Below are positions 1 to 10,643 of a stretch of DNA of 40,533 bases, in pieces. The notes below the pieces were generated by a model, which was given only the letters and a program-made list of their open reading frames with translations, ran no database searches and was not told the DNA's origin. Origin of the DNA: Discostella pseudostelligera (lineage: Eukaryota > Bacillariophyta > Thalassiosirophyceae > Thalassiosirales > Thalassiosiraceae). Numbering within the stretch: the first letter of the stretch is position 1; each line of letters begins with the position of its first letter. Both the position numbers and the translations under genes were made by a program. Location of the stretch: positions 1-40,533 of the forward strand of contig JALLBK010000112.1 in NCBI GenBank assembly GCA_036940085.1. The letters are read 5' to 3'.

Positions 1-240
1 CAGTCGCCGCGACGACGCCCATCGCCATCGCCGCAGCCGACCTCGTCCTCCATCCAACTCATCGTAGCTTCGTTTGGGAAGGGGCAATACCATATGATCG
101 ATGATAGAAATGCTACTACTATGAGCAGGAGATAGTTTCGACTTTGTGGCATTGATCTCAAAAATTAGGCAGTCCAGTGTGGGTGAGGGGCTATCGACCG
201 CGGTTCCATCTCTCCAAACCAATAAATACCAATAGTAACC
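1..240 (+). promoter_or_regulatory. 5' flank of the DnaJ/TMEM185-like gene
   Basis: This short leader precedes the ATG at 241. The bases just before the start are A-rich and end in ACC, a favourable eukaryotic start context. I see no recognisable gene or strong motif here. The first 60 bases could be the edge of another gene's transcript, but nothing supports a call. Confidence 0.4.
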
Positions 241-2133
241 ATGCGGTACGACATTGGCTTCTTCCTGTGCTGCTGTCGCTCCTTCCTCTCCTCCCGCGGC
301 CGCGATGTCGAAAATAACGCCAACAATGAATCCTTCTACGACCTCCTCGGCGTCACCCCCAATGCTACACCCGACGAACTAAAGCGTGCCTACAAACGTC
401 AAAGTCTCCTCATACATCCAGACAAACTCGCCCAACGTGGCAAGATCGTCACCATCTCCGATCGGGATCGATTCACCCGAATGCGGTTTGCCTATGAGGT
501 CCTCTCTGATCCACGACGACGCGAAACTTATGATGCCGTGGGTGAAAAAGGTATGAAATGGATTGAGGAGCCATTATCCATTGATCCACAGGAGTTGGCA
601 CATAATTTTGCCACTTCAAGTATATGTGATCGTTCCAAAATATTTGCTATATTTCTGGTGATATATATTGCAATATTTTTACTACCGGTATTGATATGTC
701 TCATGGCCGATGGTACCTTGGGAAACAATGCACATTGGATGGCGATATTATGCCCACTTTGGATTTGGGATGTGTTTATTCTATTTTATCATTCACGGGT
801 GATACTCATGGGACCGATTAAGCGGCCGGATCATATCCCCGAGGAGGAGTGGGTAGATCCATTGCCGATGAGTAAACGTATCATGGCCATGGTACGATTT
901 GGTTGTTTGGTATTATTTCAGGTATTATTGGCATTACGTCTTGATGGGTATATGGAGAATATTCCATGGTATATTGTGTTTATACCCATGTATCTATGGG
1001 AGGGTATTGCATTACGACGAAAGTTAGCATTGGCCAATGTAATCATTGTTACACCCGATGAATTGGAATTGGCACTGGGGAAGAAACTTGTCGAGTGTAC
1101 ATTGGCTGAGCAGGAATATATTCATCGACGATATATTGTAATACCCGAAAAGAATGGAAATCTCTACGAATCCGCATGTCGATTACGTTCAGAGGCTAAG
1201 ATGGATGTGATACGTATATTGGCACGTATTACATTCACCATCCTGCTGGTAATTAATTTGGACCTAGGTGAAGAATGGAGTTGGTGGTTGGTTTTTATTC
1301 CAATATTTGCCATGGCATTGTGTATTATAGGGTCGGCTTTCCATGTCTTTGCACGGACACAGTCTGCGGCGGTACGGATGGATCCATCCTTATTTGGTTT
1401 GCATCATCCTCCTTCGGGGGCGGAGGATGGCTACGAGAAGATGGAAGAGAATAAGCAATCAGCGTCTCCATTAACAGACGAAGAGAAGGAGGAGCTAAAG
1501 GGCAAGGTGGCCCAATCAGCCTATCGAGCCGTGGGTGCCTTCTTTTCACAATGCTTCTTCCTTGTCATTATATGCATATTGATTGGGAAAATCGAGGGCG
1601 CCAATTACTCCTATTTGGTAGTCATATCACCCTTTTTGGCAGCGGGGGCTGTCATACTGTGCTGCTTAGCATGCACTATATTCTGCATATCCGAGGTGGA
1701 TGAAAATGCGGGTATGGCCGAGTTTGAGTCGGCAGTGAATCAGGCCGCGGCAGCGACGGGATATCGTGCCTCAGCAGCAACAGCAGCTGACTCAGGTGCA
1801 AAAAATAGCTATACGCCACCGTGTCCAACCAAACAACCACCACCAAATAACGGTTCTGCTGCTGCTGCGACAGTTGAATCGAATGGGGCAATGGAGGGTT
1901 CTGCAACCTTTCCGACGAAGAAACGACATCCAAGCTCGACATGGGATCCAGAGCGAGGGGAAGTGTGGGACAATTTGGATGTTCCGGAAGTGGAAGAATC
2001 AGAAAAAAGGAAGGACGATATTAACTCCAAGGATGAGGCGATAGCGCAACAACAACGTGATGATGTGCATCCGGAAATAGTGCAGAATCTCTCCATTACT
2101 TCAGTAACGTCAAGCCAGTTCGATCTTGATTAA
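241..2133 (+). CDS. DnaJ-domain multi-pass membrane protein (TMEM185-like)
   Basis: Single-exon protein of 630 residues. Residues about 31-98 form a J domain with the HPD tripeptide at 59-61, so it probably recruits and stimulates an Hsp70. Eight hydrophobic segments follow (about 133-155, 163-184, 214-236, 241-258, 325-345, 350-373, 432-453 and 459-486). They fall into pairs with a repeated pattern: a hydrophobic helix, a short loop often with LDG or LDL, then WxxxFIPxxxW. This pattern resembles TMEM185/FAM11 proteins. The C-terminal 140 residues are low-complexity, rich in Ala, Gln, Glu and Lys. The J domain precedes the first membrane segment, so it should face the cytosol if the N-terminus is cytosolic. 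The J domain is certain; the TMEM185 link rests on motif resemblance. The gene converges with the next one, with 101 bp between stops. Confidence 0.85.
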   Translation: MRYDIGFFLCCCRSFLSSRGRDVENNANNESFYDLLGVTPNATPDELKRAYKRQSLLIHPDKLAQRGKIVTISDRDRFTRMRFAYEVLSDPRRRETYDAVGEKGMKWIEEPLSIDPQELAHNFATSSICDRSKIFAIFLVIYIAIFLLPVLICLMADGTLGNNAHWMAILCPLWIWDVFILFYHSRVILMGPIKRPDHIPEEEWVDPLPMSKRIMAMVRFGCLVLFQVLLALRLDGYMENIPWYIVFIPMYLWEGIALRRKLALANVIIVTPDELELALGKKLVECTLAEQEYIHRRYIVIPEKNGNLYESACRLRSEAKMDVIRILARITFTILLVINLDLGEEWSWWLVFIPIFAMALCIIGSAFHVFARTQSAAVRMDPSLFGLHHPPSGAEDGYEKMEENKQSASPLTDEEKEELKGKVAQSAYRAVGAFFSQCFFLVIICILIGKIEGANYSYLVVISPFLAAGAVILCCLACTIFCISEVDENAGMAEFESAVNQAAAATGYRASAATAADSGAKNSYTPPCPTKQPPPNNGSAAAATVESNGAMEGSATFPTKKRHPSSTWDPERGEVWDNLDVPEVEESEKRKDDINSKDEAIAQQQRDDVHPEIVQNLSITSVTSSQFDLD

Positions 2134-2234
2134 GTTGTTTATGGTGTATAGATTTAATTGTTAATTCATAAACGAGCATCATTGGTCGTACGACTTCCCC
2201 TTCCATCCACTAGAACACAGTTCGAAGTACCAGT

Positions 2235-4377
2235 TCACCTAGGGAACTTTCTATTCCGACTGCTAGTACTTCCAAAACTACCAACTCTGCTCCCTCTGGA
2301 AGATGAGCCACCCTTTTGACCCTTGGAACTATGTTTCCTCTCCATCATAAATTTAGATAGCGTATCCAAATCTTGCAATACTTGCTCGCTATTGGCACTT
2401 CCCGTACTCATCCCTGACTCGGATTGGCTGTCCAAATCGTCCAACATATTAGGCATGGCAATTCCTTTGTTCGACTTGTTCGAACCATATCGTGATCGAG
2501 TGAGTTCGTCAAACGGTGTCTCATCCTCGTCGAATGGAGTTTCCTCGGCAATCATCATTTTATTTGGTTTATTCAGTGGTGTCTTTCGAACGATCCTTCC
2601 TGGTTCGCCAGTTGCGAATGTGGAGGTGGTGGCCTCATCCGAAAGAATCGATGAGACACGCTCTGGTGTTACCCAATTGGGCGATTCAGTGGGTAAAAAG
2701 TCGGTAAATCCGGTAAAGGCGCTCACATCGTCTGCCGTTACTTCCACTCCCTGCTCTTGCGGCACAGACGGAGAGTACGAGCTTTCCATGGCATGGCTCG
2801 CATTGTCATCTTCTTCAACGACGTTGGAGAAATCCGATAGGTTTGATCGTGGTCGTTTACCCCAATCCAATGCCCGTGCCAGCGGAGTCTACCGATCGTA
2901 TTCTCGATATTGGGTGTGCCAGTCCTCCACTCCCCGCAGCATTGGTATTTGGCTGAAAACTAACCGACTTCTCTCCAATAACTTGGTCTTTCACTACCCA
3001 CTTCTTCTTACGCTTATCAAACACGAAACCATTCATTTCATTGCTTTCACTTTTCCCGACTGTGGGAGTGTATACCATCTTCGTACCCTCCTCATTCCAT
3101 CGAAAGATTCCCTTTTCATTGGCAAAAGATTCCAGTCCACCCGCACCAATTGCAGCATCGTCATTGAAGTTTCCTGGGCTGATGCTGTTGCCACCAGTAC
3201 CGCCCATGGGCGCAAGGCTCTCGCCATCTACGGTGAAGGCATACGACATGTCATCGCCATTGGTATGCCCTTGACTATCTCCCGCGACACTGAGGCCTCC
3301 AAAAGGATTGCTTTCCATGGAATGATTGAGAGCAGCTCTAGCAAGCATAAAGTCCGCATTGGACTCGTCATCATCGTCAATGGGTGTGCGAGGCGGGGGA
3401 GGCGGGGGAAGGGAGGCTGGTGCATCAGTGCTTTTACCCAAGCTCGATTTTTTCTTGAAGAGCTTACTGGAGCTTATTGGATTGTTCTTTCCAGGCTGAA
3501 AGATTACATCGTCGCCCTTGGTAGTTGGAGACTTCTTCTTGCCCCCACCTCCATCCTCCACCTTGAAACTCTTTCTGGCATAGCACAACCCACCGCAGAG
3601 CAATAATAGAGAAACTGCCGCTCCTGCCGCCCCCACAATAAGCCAAATATTGTTAAAGCTGCTGCTGTTTCCAGAATCGCTGACGACATCATCGGGATTG
3701 GCCTCCTGAAGCTGCCTTCCATAGGCAGTCATCACAAATTCACTACCTCCTATCTGAGCGTTATATCCAACCACCGAATTCAACCACTTTTCTGCCCTGA
3801 CATTGTCGGTGACCTCTCGAAGCTTGACAAGAAATGCATCCTCTTCCCTCACGAAGGCGGCAAGCAAGAGTTGTGAAATGTAAGATTCGCTCGGTATCGA
3901 CTGGTCCAACGGGGAGAGTTTGAATGGCACCCGAAAGTGGAACATTCCCGAAAGTAGAATGGCATCGTCGTCATCTTGAATATTCCTTCCCCGAAGCCTT
4001 CCCATATTATTATCTGAGTTGGGAGGCAACGTAGTTGCAGATATATCCACCCCCTCAAAATAATATTCGTTTTCCTCAATAATACTGTCACCCGTATCGA
4101 ATTCCAACCCTAATTGGACCAGTTGACTATTCTGAATGAATGCTTCCGCCGCAGTAGCTATCATGAGCAAATCTTCATAACTTGCTCCATCACCACATGG
4201 AACAGCGGTATTAGCGGGAGAGGAGGAACATCGAAAGGCGAGGGCAATGGAAGGATTCACCGCCACTGAAATCACACTCCCGTTGTCGGTGATGCCAACG
4301 TTGGTTGATTGACCGATGCTCACAAGAGCAATGGCAATCACCAAACGCAGAATTGTCAATAATGTCCTCATGTTCAT
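2235..4377 (-). CDS. Single-pass type I membrane protein, unknown function (frame break near 2860)
   Basis: I do not recognise the family. The chosen ATG at 4377 starts a clear signal peptide (hydrophobic core LLTILRLVIAIALVSIG). A roughly 215-residue ectodomain with few cysteines follows, then one membrane helix at about 243-266 and a long Ser/Gly/Asp-rich tail. The first frame stops at 2857. A second frame without an ATG start runs from about 2888 to 2235 and continues the same composition. Three explanations fit: a one-base over-call in the CCCC run at 2860-2863 (removing one C joins the frames into about 713 residues), a 109-bp intron from 2997 to 2889 (GTAGTG...TAG, a weak acceptor), or a genuine stop. 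I favour the over-call. The open frame extends upstream of 4377, but that part has no signal-peptide character. Confidence 0.7.
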
Positions 4378-5118
4378 GTCTGCTGCCGACGCTTGCACGC
4401 GGCCGTGAGTGTTACCGATGAGTATTATTATTAGACTGCTTCTGTGGTAATACCAAACTTGTGCCGGTGGATGTAGTCCGATGCAATAATTGGTGTGGTT
4501 GATGAGTCGGTTCCGTCCATTACCTCTATGAAACTTATTCGACGTATGATAACTCTTGACCTTGTCCTTGCCTTCGATATGGTTGGAGTTGGAGGCAGCG
4601 GCATCATGCAGGGCGGTGGCGGCGGCATCAGCATGCTCATGCACTGTGTGGGTGAGCGAGGGAGGGGAGGGTTTCTTTCGCGCCCCACCATTCTCTTCTC
4701 CTCAAATTTCAAATTTTCCGTTCAACCAGCTCAACTATTCACAAACAAATTTAAATTCAATTTTGAATTCAATTTTGAAAACGAGAAAGAAGAAAGATGA
4801 CACGAGATGTGCGCACCTTTCCTTCTGACTTGAGATGTTTTCGAGAAGCACTCACATTGTTGGCGTCCCTCCGACATCGCGCGGAAAAAAATCGATGGAG
4901 ATGATGGTGATGGTGATAGGGTGGCAGTGTAGTCTAATGCTAATGAAATGAATGTCGTCGCGAATGAGAGCTATATTCAACGCGTGAGAGTTCTTTTTCA
5001 TTTGTGGGATCGACGCCTAAGCATTACCTATTCCAAATGCACAAGCTGACGGCTTAGTTTCATTGCGTTGCTTGTGCAGTCTCATTTTGACCTCGTCGCT
5101 CGTCGCTGTCGTCGCTCG
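4378..5118. promoter_or_regulatory. Divergent 5' spacer, membrane-protein gene / zinc-ribbon gene
   Basis: This 741-bp spacer separates two divergent starts (4377 and 5119). It holds an AT-rich stretch of AAATTC-like units at about 4744-4787 that ends in ACGAGAAAG; a very similar stretch lies in the ARM/ELO spacer. GCGCGGAAA at 4879-4887 is an E2F-like match on the minus strand (TTTCCGCGC). Short open frames here have no coding character. Confidence 0.5.
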
Positions 5119-8100
5119 ATGATGAACCAACAACGACATAAATTTGAGTCGCCCACTGGCAAATGGATCATGGCGAACAGGAACTATCGACCGGGATTAG
5201 ATCCTCCAGAAGGTAGAAGGCGAATGGCAAATGATCCAGCGAAATCGGCATTCCATACGTCGCCATCTACCCCGATGGCAAAAGAGCAAGCGAAATCGGC
5301 ATTCCATTCGTCGCCAACATGGCATAACCCTTCGTTGACGGACCGGAAGTACTACTCATCGGATCTTCCAATTGCTAGACAATATCAGAGTGACTTCACC
5401 CCGACAGCCACAGTAGCCTCGCGAGACGATGACAGCAGCAGTTTGCGTAGGCAGGAGATTCATTCCAAGATCGAGGCATTAAATGCCAAGAGCCGTGAGC
5501 TGCGGAGCATCACCTTCAATGCACAGTCTTACACTGCATCATCAACACCATACACTCCTTACCGTGATCCATTCCTTGTGGTGCCGTCTCCACCATCATC
5601 ATTTACCTCATCGTCACCGACGTCGGTAATGTCATCTTCCCTATACAAAGCATCACCATCACCTACCCCATCGCACTCGGGCTCCTTGATCGAAAACATG
5701 TTGCAATCACAGAAGATAACCGATGCAGCTATCGACTCTCGTATTGAATTTTTGAGGAAACAAAGCTTGGCCTTGAGTAAGGGAAGTACTGTCCCTTTTA
5801 CTATTCCGGCAATCAAAAAGGTTACATTCGAGCCCGTCAATGCAAACAACTACCATGTTGGTACGGATGCCAGAAGCGTCGTCAGCAGCACCAGAAAACC
5901 ACACTTCGAACCATGGAATCATTTTAGTTCGTCATCGGCTGCCAGTGTGGCTAGTAATTCCCTGGCTGAAGTTGCTCCACTGACATCAACGCCGTCATTC
6001 ACTAGCGCCGTTACGTCGGCAACTGGCATTACCAGTGTTACGCCGGAGAAAGCTGCGACCGCAACATCTCAAACACCATTCAGTAGTGGCGAGATGTCCA
6101 CGGCAAGGAGCACAAACTACTCTTCCACATCATTAGCTATGAAGATACTTTGTGAAAAAATTCTTGATGGATATACCATGACACGAAAGCATTGCCCGAA
6201 CTGCAGTACGGCCCTTCTGCGCAGGAAGGCTACGGCGAAGAGCTATGATGGCCCACTTAGTTTCGACGACACTATCAATGACAATGCGCAATGTGCCTTC
6301 TGTCCAATCTCCACAATAAGGAACAAAATTTCAGAATGCTCAGTTTGCCCAGTTCTGGATGCAGCATGTATCGCCATTTCTCGTGAGCAGGATCGCGGAG
6401 GATTAGTATCAGAGAGTCGAAGCTGTATCAAATGCGGCTGTCCAGAGATATCTCGAGATAACGTACTGCTGAAGTGTGCGGTTTGCGACACGCTACGGAT
6501 AAAATTGGGAGAAGTGCAACCAAGCAACCCAGTCTACCATGAGCCGGCCATGAGCCCTTCAATCAATTCGAATGCCCCTTCACCGGATCCTGTCAAAGCC
6601 AACCTTGCACAGCTGCAAGAAGAGCTCCAAGCAGAACTTGCTAAAGCAGCGATTTCACAAAAATCTCTGATGACGAGTTTCCATTCAATTCCCCAGGCAG
6701 GCAAATCAACTAAACGCGAGCCCGACGTCGACGAGAGTCATTCTACCATGATGGGCAACGAAAACTCATCCTTCGATTTCATGAAGTTACAAAAGCAGCT
6801 CCGTACAAATAAATCTGCCTCTGGCCTTGCCAAATTGCAAGACCAACTCAAGGCTGAGCTTGCCAAAACCAAGGACACACAAGCTTCATTGATACACTCA
6901 TTACATGATTCCAGATGTTCATCCAGCAATATGTCTCGGGATGAACTCGAGGCTGAACTCAGTAACGCGAAGCAGCATCAAGTTACACTCGAGAAAATTA
7001 TTGAGGGGGCGAACATGATTGAAAAGGCTACATCGAATGATCCGGAATATGCAGGTGGCCTAACCGATCTGCTAGCAAATTTAGCTCCAGGGAACCTTTC
7101 TTATTCGATCAGTCAGCAAGAAGTAGATGCCACCGGTAATGTCAAGGAGTACATCCCACCTCCAACGTTCTTTCGCCACAGTATTCCAAAGGAGGTGATT
7201 GTGTATCACATCCCCGAGGAACACGAGTGTGATCCAAGCGTGGCGGCACAAAGTCACCATACTCACAATCTAAAGCAAACAAAAAGTAATCCTCCTATTC
7301 CTCAGAATGGTTCCATGTTTGATTGCTGCGGTAGTTCCCCTGCAGCCGACGGCAAAAACGAGGACAATGCCGTGCACCAGGATGAGAATGATTATGATTA
7401 CGACACAATCGAAACCGAGGACGACTACACTGTGGATTACACATTGAATACAGTAGATAACGCAAGATTGGAGTACCTGCGTACACTGGACGATTCAAGG
7501 TGGGGATACAATATGCGTTCAAGTCAAAGTAGGGCGTCGGGGAGTATTGCCTCGGTACAGAATGATAAATACCAATACAGTATGGGTGACATGGAAAAGA
7601 AAGACGATCAAACGAAACCGTCGGCAACATCTGGCCGGTGCTTCTTCATGTGCTTTAACTGCGGAGGAGATGATGATGCATATTCCATCGTGGAAAGTAG
7701 CAAAAGGGGAATTACTGTGCAAGAGGATGGCCACCAACAATATCCCGCGGGAAATCTTTACAGCTCTGATTGCTATAATGGGCGAGATGATGAATCAGTG
7801 CATCTTCGTAGTCCGTCGCCGTTTTCTTACATTGACAGCGTTCACAACGAATCCGACTTTGGAAGCATGAATCGTATGTCTCATCGCCCAATCAAGACAC
7901 AACCCAAGTCCTCCCTCCGACATCCACCAACAGATCATAACAGTGTTCAGTCTGATTTGACAGACCACAGCAATGTCATCCGAAGGGTTACCTTTGGCAA
8001 CTCTTACAAGAGGGAATATCAGGAGCTCCGTGCATTGACAGAGGAAAGTGAAGGAGATGCAATTGACAAATACTCTACAGAATCGGTGGGAAGTGCCTTT

Positions 8101-8136
8101 TCTAATCACAGAGTTGACATGAACCGAAAGTATTAA
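5119..8136 (+). CDS. ZNRD2-type zinc-ribbon and coiled-coil protein
   Basis: Single-exon protein of about 1005 residues. I chose the ATG-ATG at 5119, because the frame upstream opens only with a TTG. The N-terminal 330 residues are Ser/Thr/Pro-rich, with a twice-used KSAFHxSP motif. At about 339-395, MKILCEKILDGYTM then CPNC and CAFC match the zinc ribbon of ZNRD2/SSSCA1 (Auto_anti-p27). A second Cys cluster (CSVC, CIKCGC, CAVC) follows at about 405-465. Three related helical repeats of the type LQxELxAELAKxxxxQxSL lie at about 492-630 and suggest coiled coils. The acidic C-terminal part carries two CC-rich patches and an IRRVTFG motif like the earlier IKKVTFE. The role is unknown; it may be a scaffold. 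Human ZNRD2 is far shorter (about 200 residues). Confidence 0.75.
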   Translation: MMNQQRHKFESPTGKWIMANRNYRPGLDPPEGRRRMANDPAKSAFHTSPSTPMAKEQAKSAFHSSPTWHNPSLTDRKYYSSDLPIARQYQSDFTPTATVASRDDDSSSLRRQEIHSKIEALNAKSRELRSITFNAQSYTASSTPYTPYRDPFLVVPSPPSSFTSSSPTSVMSSSLYKASPSPTPSHSGSLIENMLQSQKITDAAIDSRIEFLRKQSLALSKGSTVPFTIPAIKKVTFEPVNANNYHVGTDARSVVSSTRKPHFEPWNHFSSSSAASVASNSLAEVAPLTSTPSFTSAVTSATGITSVTPEKAATATSQTPFSSGEMSTARSTNYSSTSLAMKILCEKILDGYTMTRKHCPNCSTALLRRKATAKSYDGPLSFDDTINDNAQCAFCPISTIRNKISECSVCPVLDAACIAISREQDRGGLVSESRSCIKCGCPEISRDNVLLKCAVCDTLRIKLGEVQPSNPVYHEPAMSPSINSNAPSPDPVKANLAQLQEELQAELAKAAISQKSLMTSFHSIPQAGKSTKREPDVDESHSTMMGNENSSFDFMKLQKQLRTNKSASGLAKLQDQLKAELAKTKDTQASLIHSLHDSRCSSSNMSRDELEAELSNAKQHQVTLEKIIEGANMIEKATSNDPEYAGGLTDLLANLAPGNLSYSISQQEVDATGNVKEYIPPPTFFRHSIPKEVIVYHIPEEHECDPSVAAQSHHTHNLKQTKSNPPIPQNGSMFDCCGSSPAADGKNEDNAVHQDENDYDYDTIETEDDYTVDYTLNTVDNARLEYLRTLDDSRWGYNMRSSQSRASGSIASVQNDKYQYSMGDMEKKDDQTKPSATSGRCFFMCFNCGGDDDAYSIVESSKRGITVQEDGHQQYPAGNLYSSDCYNGRDDESVHLRSPSPFSYIDSVHNESDFGSMNRMSHRPIKTQPKSSLRHPPTDHNSVQSDLTDHSNVIRRVTFGNSYKREYQELRALTEESEGDAIDKYSTESVGSAFSNHRVDMNRKY

Positions 8137-8560
8137 GATTGCTTTGAAATGCATTCGCCTTCTGGTGTGAACCAGCTTTATGTTTACGGAGAGATGCTTT
8201 AGAAAGGTGTCTTACCTGTTACTATGTTTTAATGTTTTAGCAATAGAGGAACATATCTAAAGTAACCAAAGAATAGTGTAATATTCTTATTTTAGGATAG
8301 GTTCTTCCAAATTGTCAGGTATCCTGTTCAAGTCTCAGTGCGCATTAAATGCTAAAGTTAAGTCATTCGGGTCCTAATGAGAGTACATCAGTTATCGTGG
8401 CCGACGAAAGAATCATCGACATCTGTACAGGGCTTAATGGCGTCGGTGATTTGTGCGTGACCTCTTTGAGATTCCACCGTTTGGAGCAACACTTTTGAAA
8501 CAACACTGCCACTATCATCTATCTTCTATTGCAGCAGTGCCATCATTCTATAGTACTCAT
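8137..8560. other. Convergent 3' spacer
   Basis: This 424-bp spacer lies between the stops of the zinc-ribbon gene and the GH72 gene and should hold both 3' UTRs. A 92-codon open frame at 8453-8731 runs antisense into the GH72 tail and is not credible. I see no RNA gene, repeat or other structure. Confidence 0.5.
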
Positions 8561-10254
8561 TTAAATGGCGCCATATTTCGTCTCAATCTCTCCATTGTTT
8601 CGGCCCGACCATCGGTCATGAGTCGATGCATTTCGAAGCGACATCAGTCTGCAAATCCTCCGCACCGTCAAATACAGAGCAAACGCACTCAAAACGACAA
8701 TCGCTTGCCAGAAGTTGTTCGTTTGGTTTGAGCCAGATGCCGGTTGTATATTATTCGCTTGCTCTTCTTGCAGATTGAATGTTTTTTGATATGACTGCAT
8801 CAAATCGTCATTGAAAATTCGTATATCGCAGCATGACAACAGATCAGATTCGACCTCAGCACAAGGACGAGGTAGGAAGATATCATCCTCACTTTCATTC
8901 ACTGAATGCATCTTTTTGGAAGACACCTTGTCTAGCTGTTTCTTAAGGTTGTAAAAGTCGTTAGTCGGTGTGAGGGTGTCAATCCCATTCCATGGCCCAC
9001 CTGACATAATATCAAAGTCTTTGGGCCCATCATATGCGTATGCAATGAAGCCACTCCAAGAATCAGCCATTTCATTCATAACAATAGGCACTTGGGCCCA
9101 ATCACGTGTTCCTTCCGGTGTTCTCCTCTTCAAGTCATCGCGGTCAAATTGAGAGTGCGGGCATCCCATCTAAAGTAGAGCATTCAGTACATCAAGGTGA
9201 GTACATAGTGGTAAGCAATTCCTTTCAGAATTAAATGCATGAGCATAACTAATATAGGAAAAGTCGTACCTCTGTGAAAATGATCGGAACAGATGTGTTT
9301 TTCAGAGCCTCGTGCAGGGAAAAGTACGATCCTGGTGTGCCATCCGGATTATGAAGAAAATTCTGTGTGGAGGAACACCAGCTCTCAACATTAATTCCAA
9401 TGACATCCAATGGACTTTGACCAAATCGATTCTCCTCAAAATGTTGCAGTCCATGTTCTGGTTCGTTATTGGCAACATCAGCAACCAATGTGCCCTTGCC
9501 ATTCTCAGCGCAAGTTAAGTAATCTGCAGTTAATTTCATCACCTGATTTTTGTCCATTTCTGCTCCTCCGATCACAGAAGAATCCTGAGATGCATAGATT
9601 AATGGAAGGGTCCGATTCGTCGTGTTTTCATCTACCATCTGAATATGTCCGTATATGGAGAGCAGAACGATTAGATTTCAACCAAGACAACAAATATCCA
9701 ATATTACACAAAAACATTCGTACCCTATCCATAAACAACTTCAAATCCCTTGCATAAGCTCGTATACACGGCGCTGCCTGCCACGCATCCTCATCATTCA
9801 TTACTTCGTTCCCCACCATGCCCGCTAACACATTGGGATGTTTCAAGTATTCCACAATCGCCGATGCACCATAAGCGAATAAATTTCTATTATAACATGT
9901 CGGCGCCGGTAGTGTCCGATCCAATACTCCCACACCATTGGCGGTAGTTAATGGTACAATGACATATATTCCCAATTGTGCCGCACCTTCGAAAAATTCG
10001 TGATAGTTCACTTGGACTGGATTTATACGATAGAGACGGATGGTATTAAAGTCGATAGCAAGATCGACTCGAAGTTGATGCAATATTGCCAACCATGCCT
10101 TGGCATCATATCCAGCCGATGAGCGCATATAGTTTACGGGTGGTGTGGGGAAGGCAATGCCCTTGACGGTGAATTGCGTGCCATCGCGTTTGTAGAGATG
10201 TTTGCCGTGCACGTGGATGGCATCATCGATGCCGATGGGGGTGATGGTTGCCAT
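8561..10254 (-). CDS. GH72-like beta-1,3-glucanosyltransferase (three exons)
   Basis: The exons are 10254-9724, 9638-9270 and 9169-8561, joined in phase by two GT-AG introns of 85 bp (GTACGA...CAG) and 100 bp (GTACGA...TAG), giving 502 residues. The protein follows the GH72 (Gas/Gel/Phr) catalytic domain, which cuts and rejoins beta-1,3-glucan. Its signposts are FTVKGIAFP, the strand NTIRLYRINP, GNE with candidate acid/base Glu150, the segment ending FTE with candidate nucleophile Glu300 just before MGCPHSQFDR, and WSGFIAYAYDG. A hydrophobic segment near the C-terminus (FWQAIVVLSAFALYLTV) followed by basic residues suggests a tail anchor. No N-terminal signal peptide is visible from the ATG at 10254, which is unusual for GH72; an upstream exon may be missing. 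In a diatom the likely substrate is chrysolaminarin or cell-wall callose. Confidence 0.87.
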
Positions 10255-10643
10255 TTTGTTTTTGACTGGGTACTCTATGAAGGGAACGCCTCTGCACCCA
10301 ACCCGCAAAGGCACTTCGATCGGCGGTAACGATCAAATGAATTACACTGACGTTGACACGGTGCTGATCTCACTCTCTCGTTTCATCGCATCATCGCATC
10401 ATCGTCCACCGACCACCGGCCACCGATCGAACAACAAGTTGAACATATTATCAAATGAATCCAATCATCGTCGCTAGATATCGATCGTCGTCATCGTCCG
10501 TCACCGTCGTCGTCGTCATCCGAACGTCCACACTTGTCTTCCCGCCATTTTTATCCAATTTTTATCGCCAATGATTCTTCCCGCCATTTTCGCCACCTTG
10601 TCTTCGCCAAAGTAGTGTGTTCCCGCCATTTTCACCACAATTC
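10255..10643. promoter_or_regulatory. Divergent promoter, GH72 / HAD phosphatase
   Basis: This 389-bp spacer carries three copies of TTCCCGCCATTTT at 10539-10551, 10578-10590 and 10620-10632, all within 105 bp of the HAD gene's ATG. Each contains an E2F-like TGGCGGGA core on the minus strand. A TGACGT core (CRE/bZIP-like) lies at 10348-10353. Short GTCGTC and CATCGC runs fill the rest. Confidence 0.6.

Noticed and set aside
2323..3606. Long plus-strand open frame of 427 codons
   Set aside because: It lies antisense to the membrane-protein gene, has no domain, and its composition is what the complement of a Ser/Gly-rich frame gives.
4495..4828. Small plus-strand open frames of 90-101 codons
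   Set aside because: They overlap the 5' flank of the membrane-protein gene and an AT-rich repeat, and have no conserved content.
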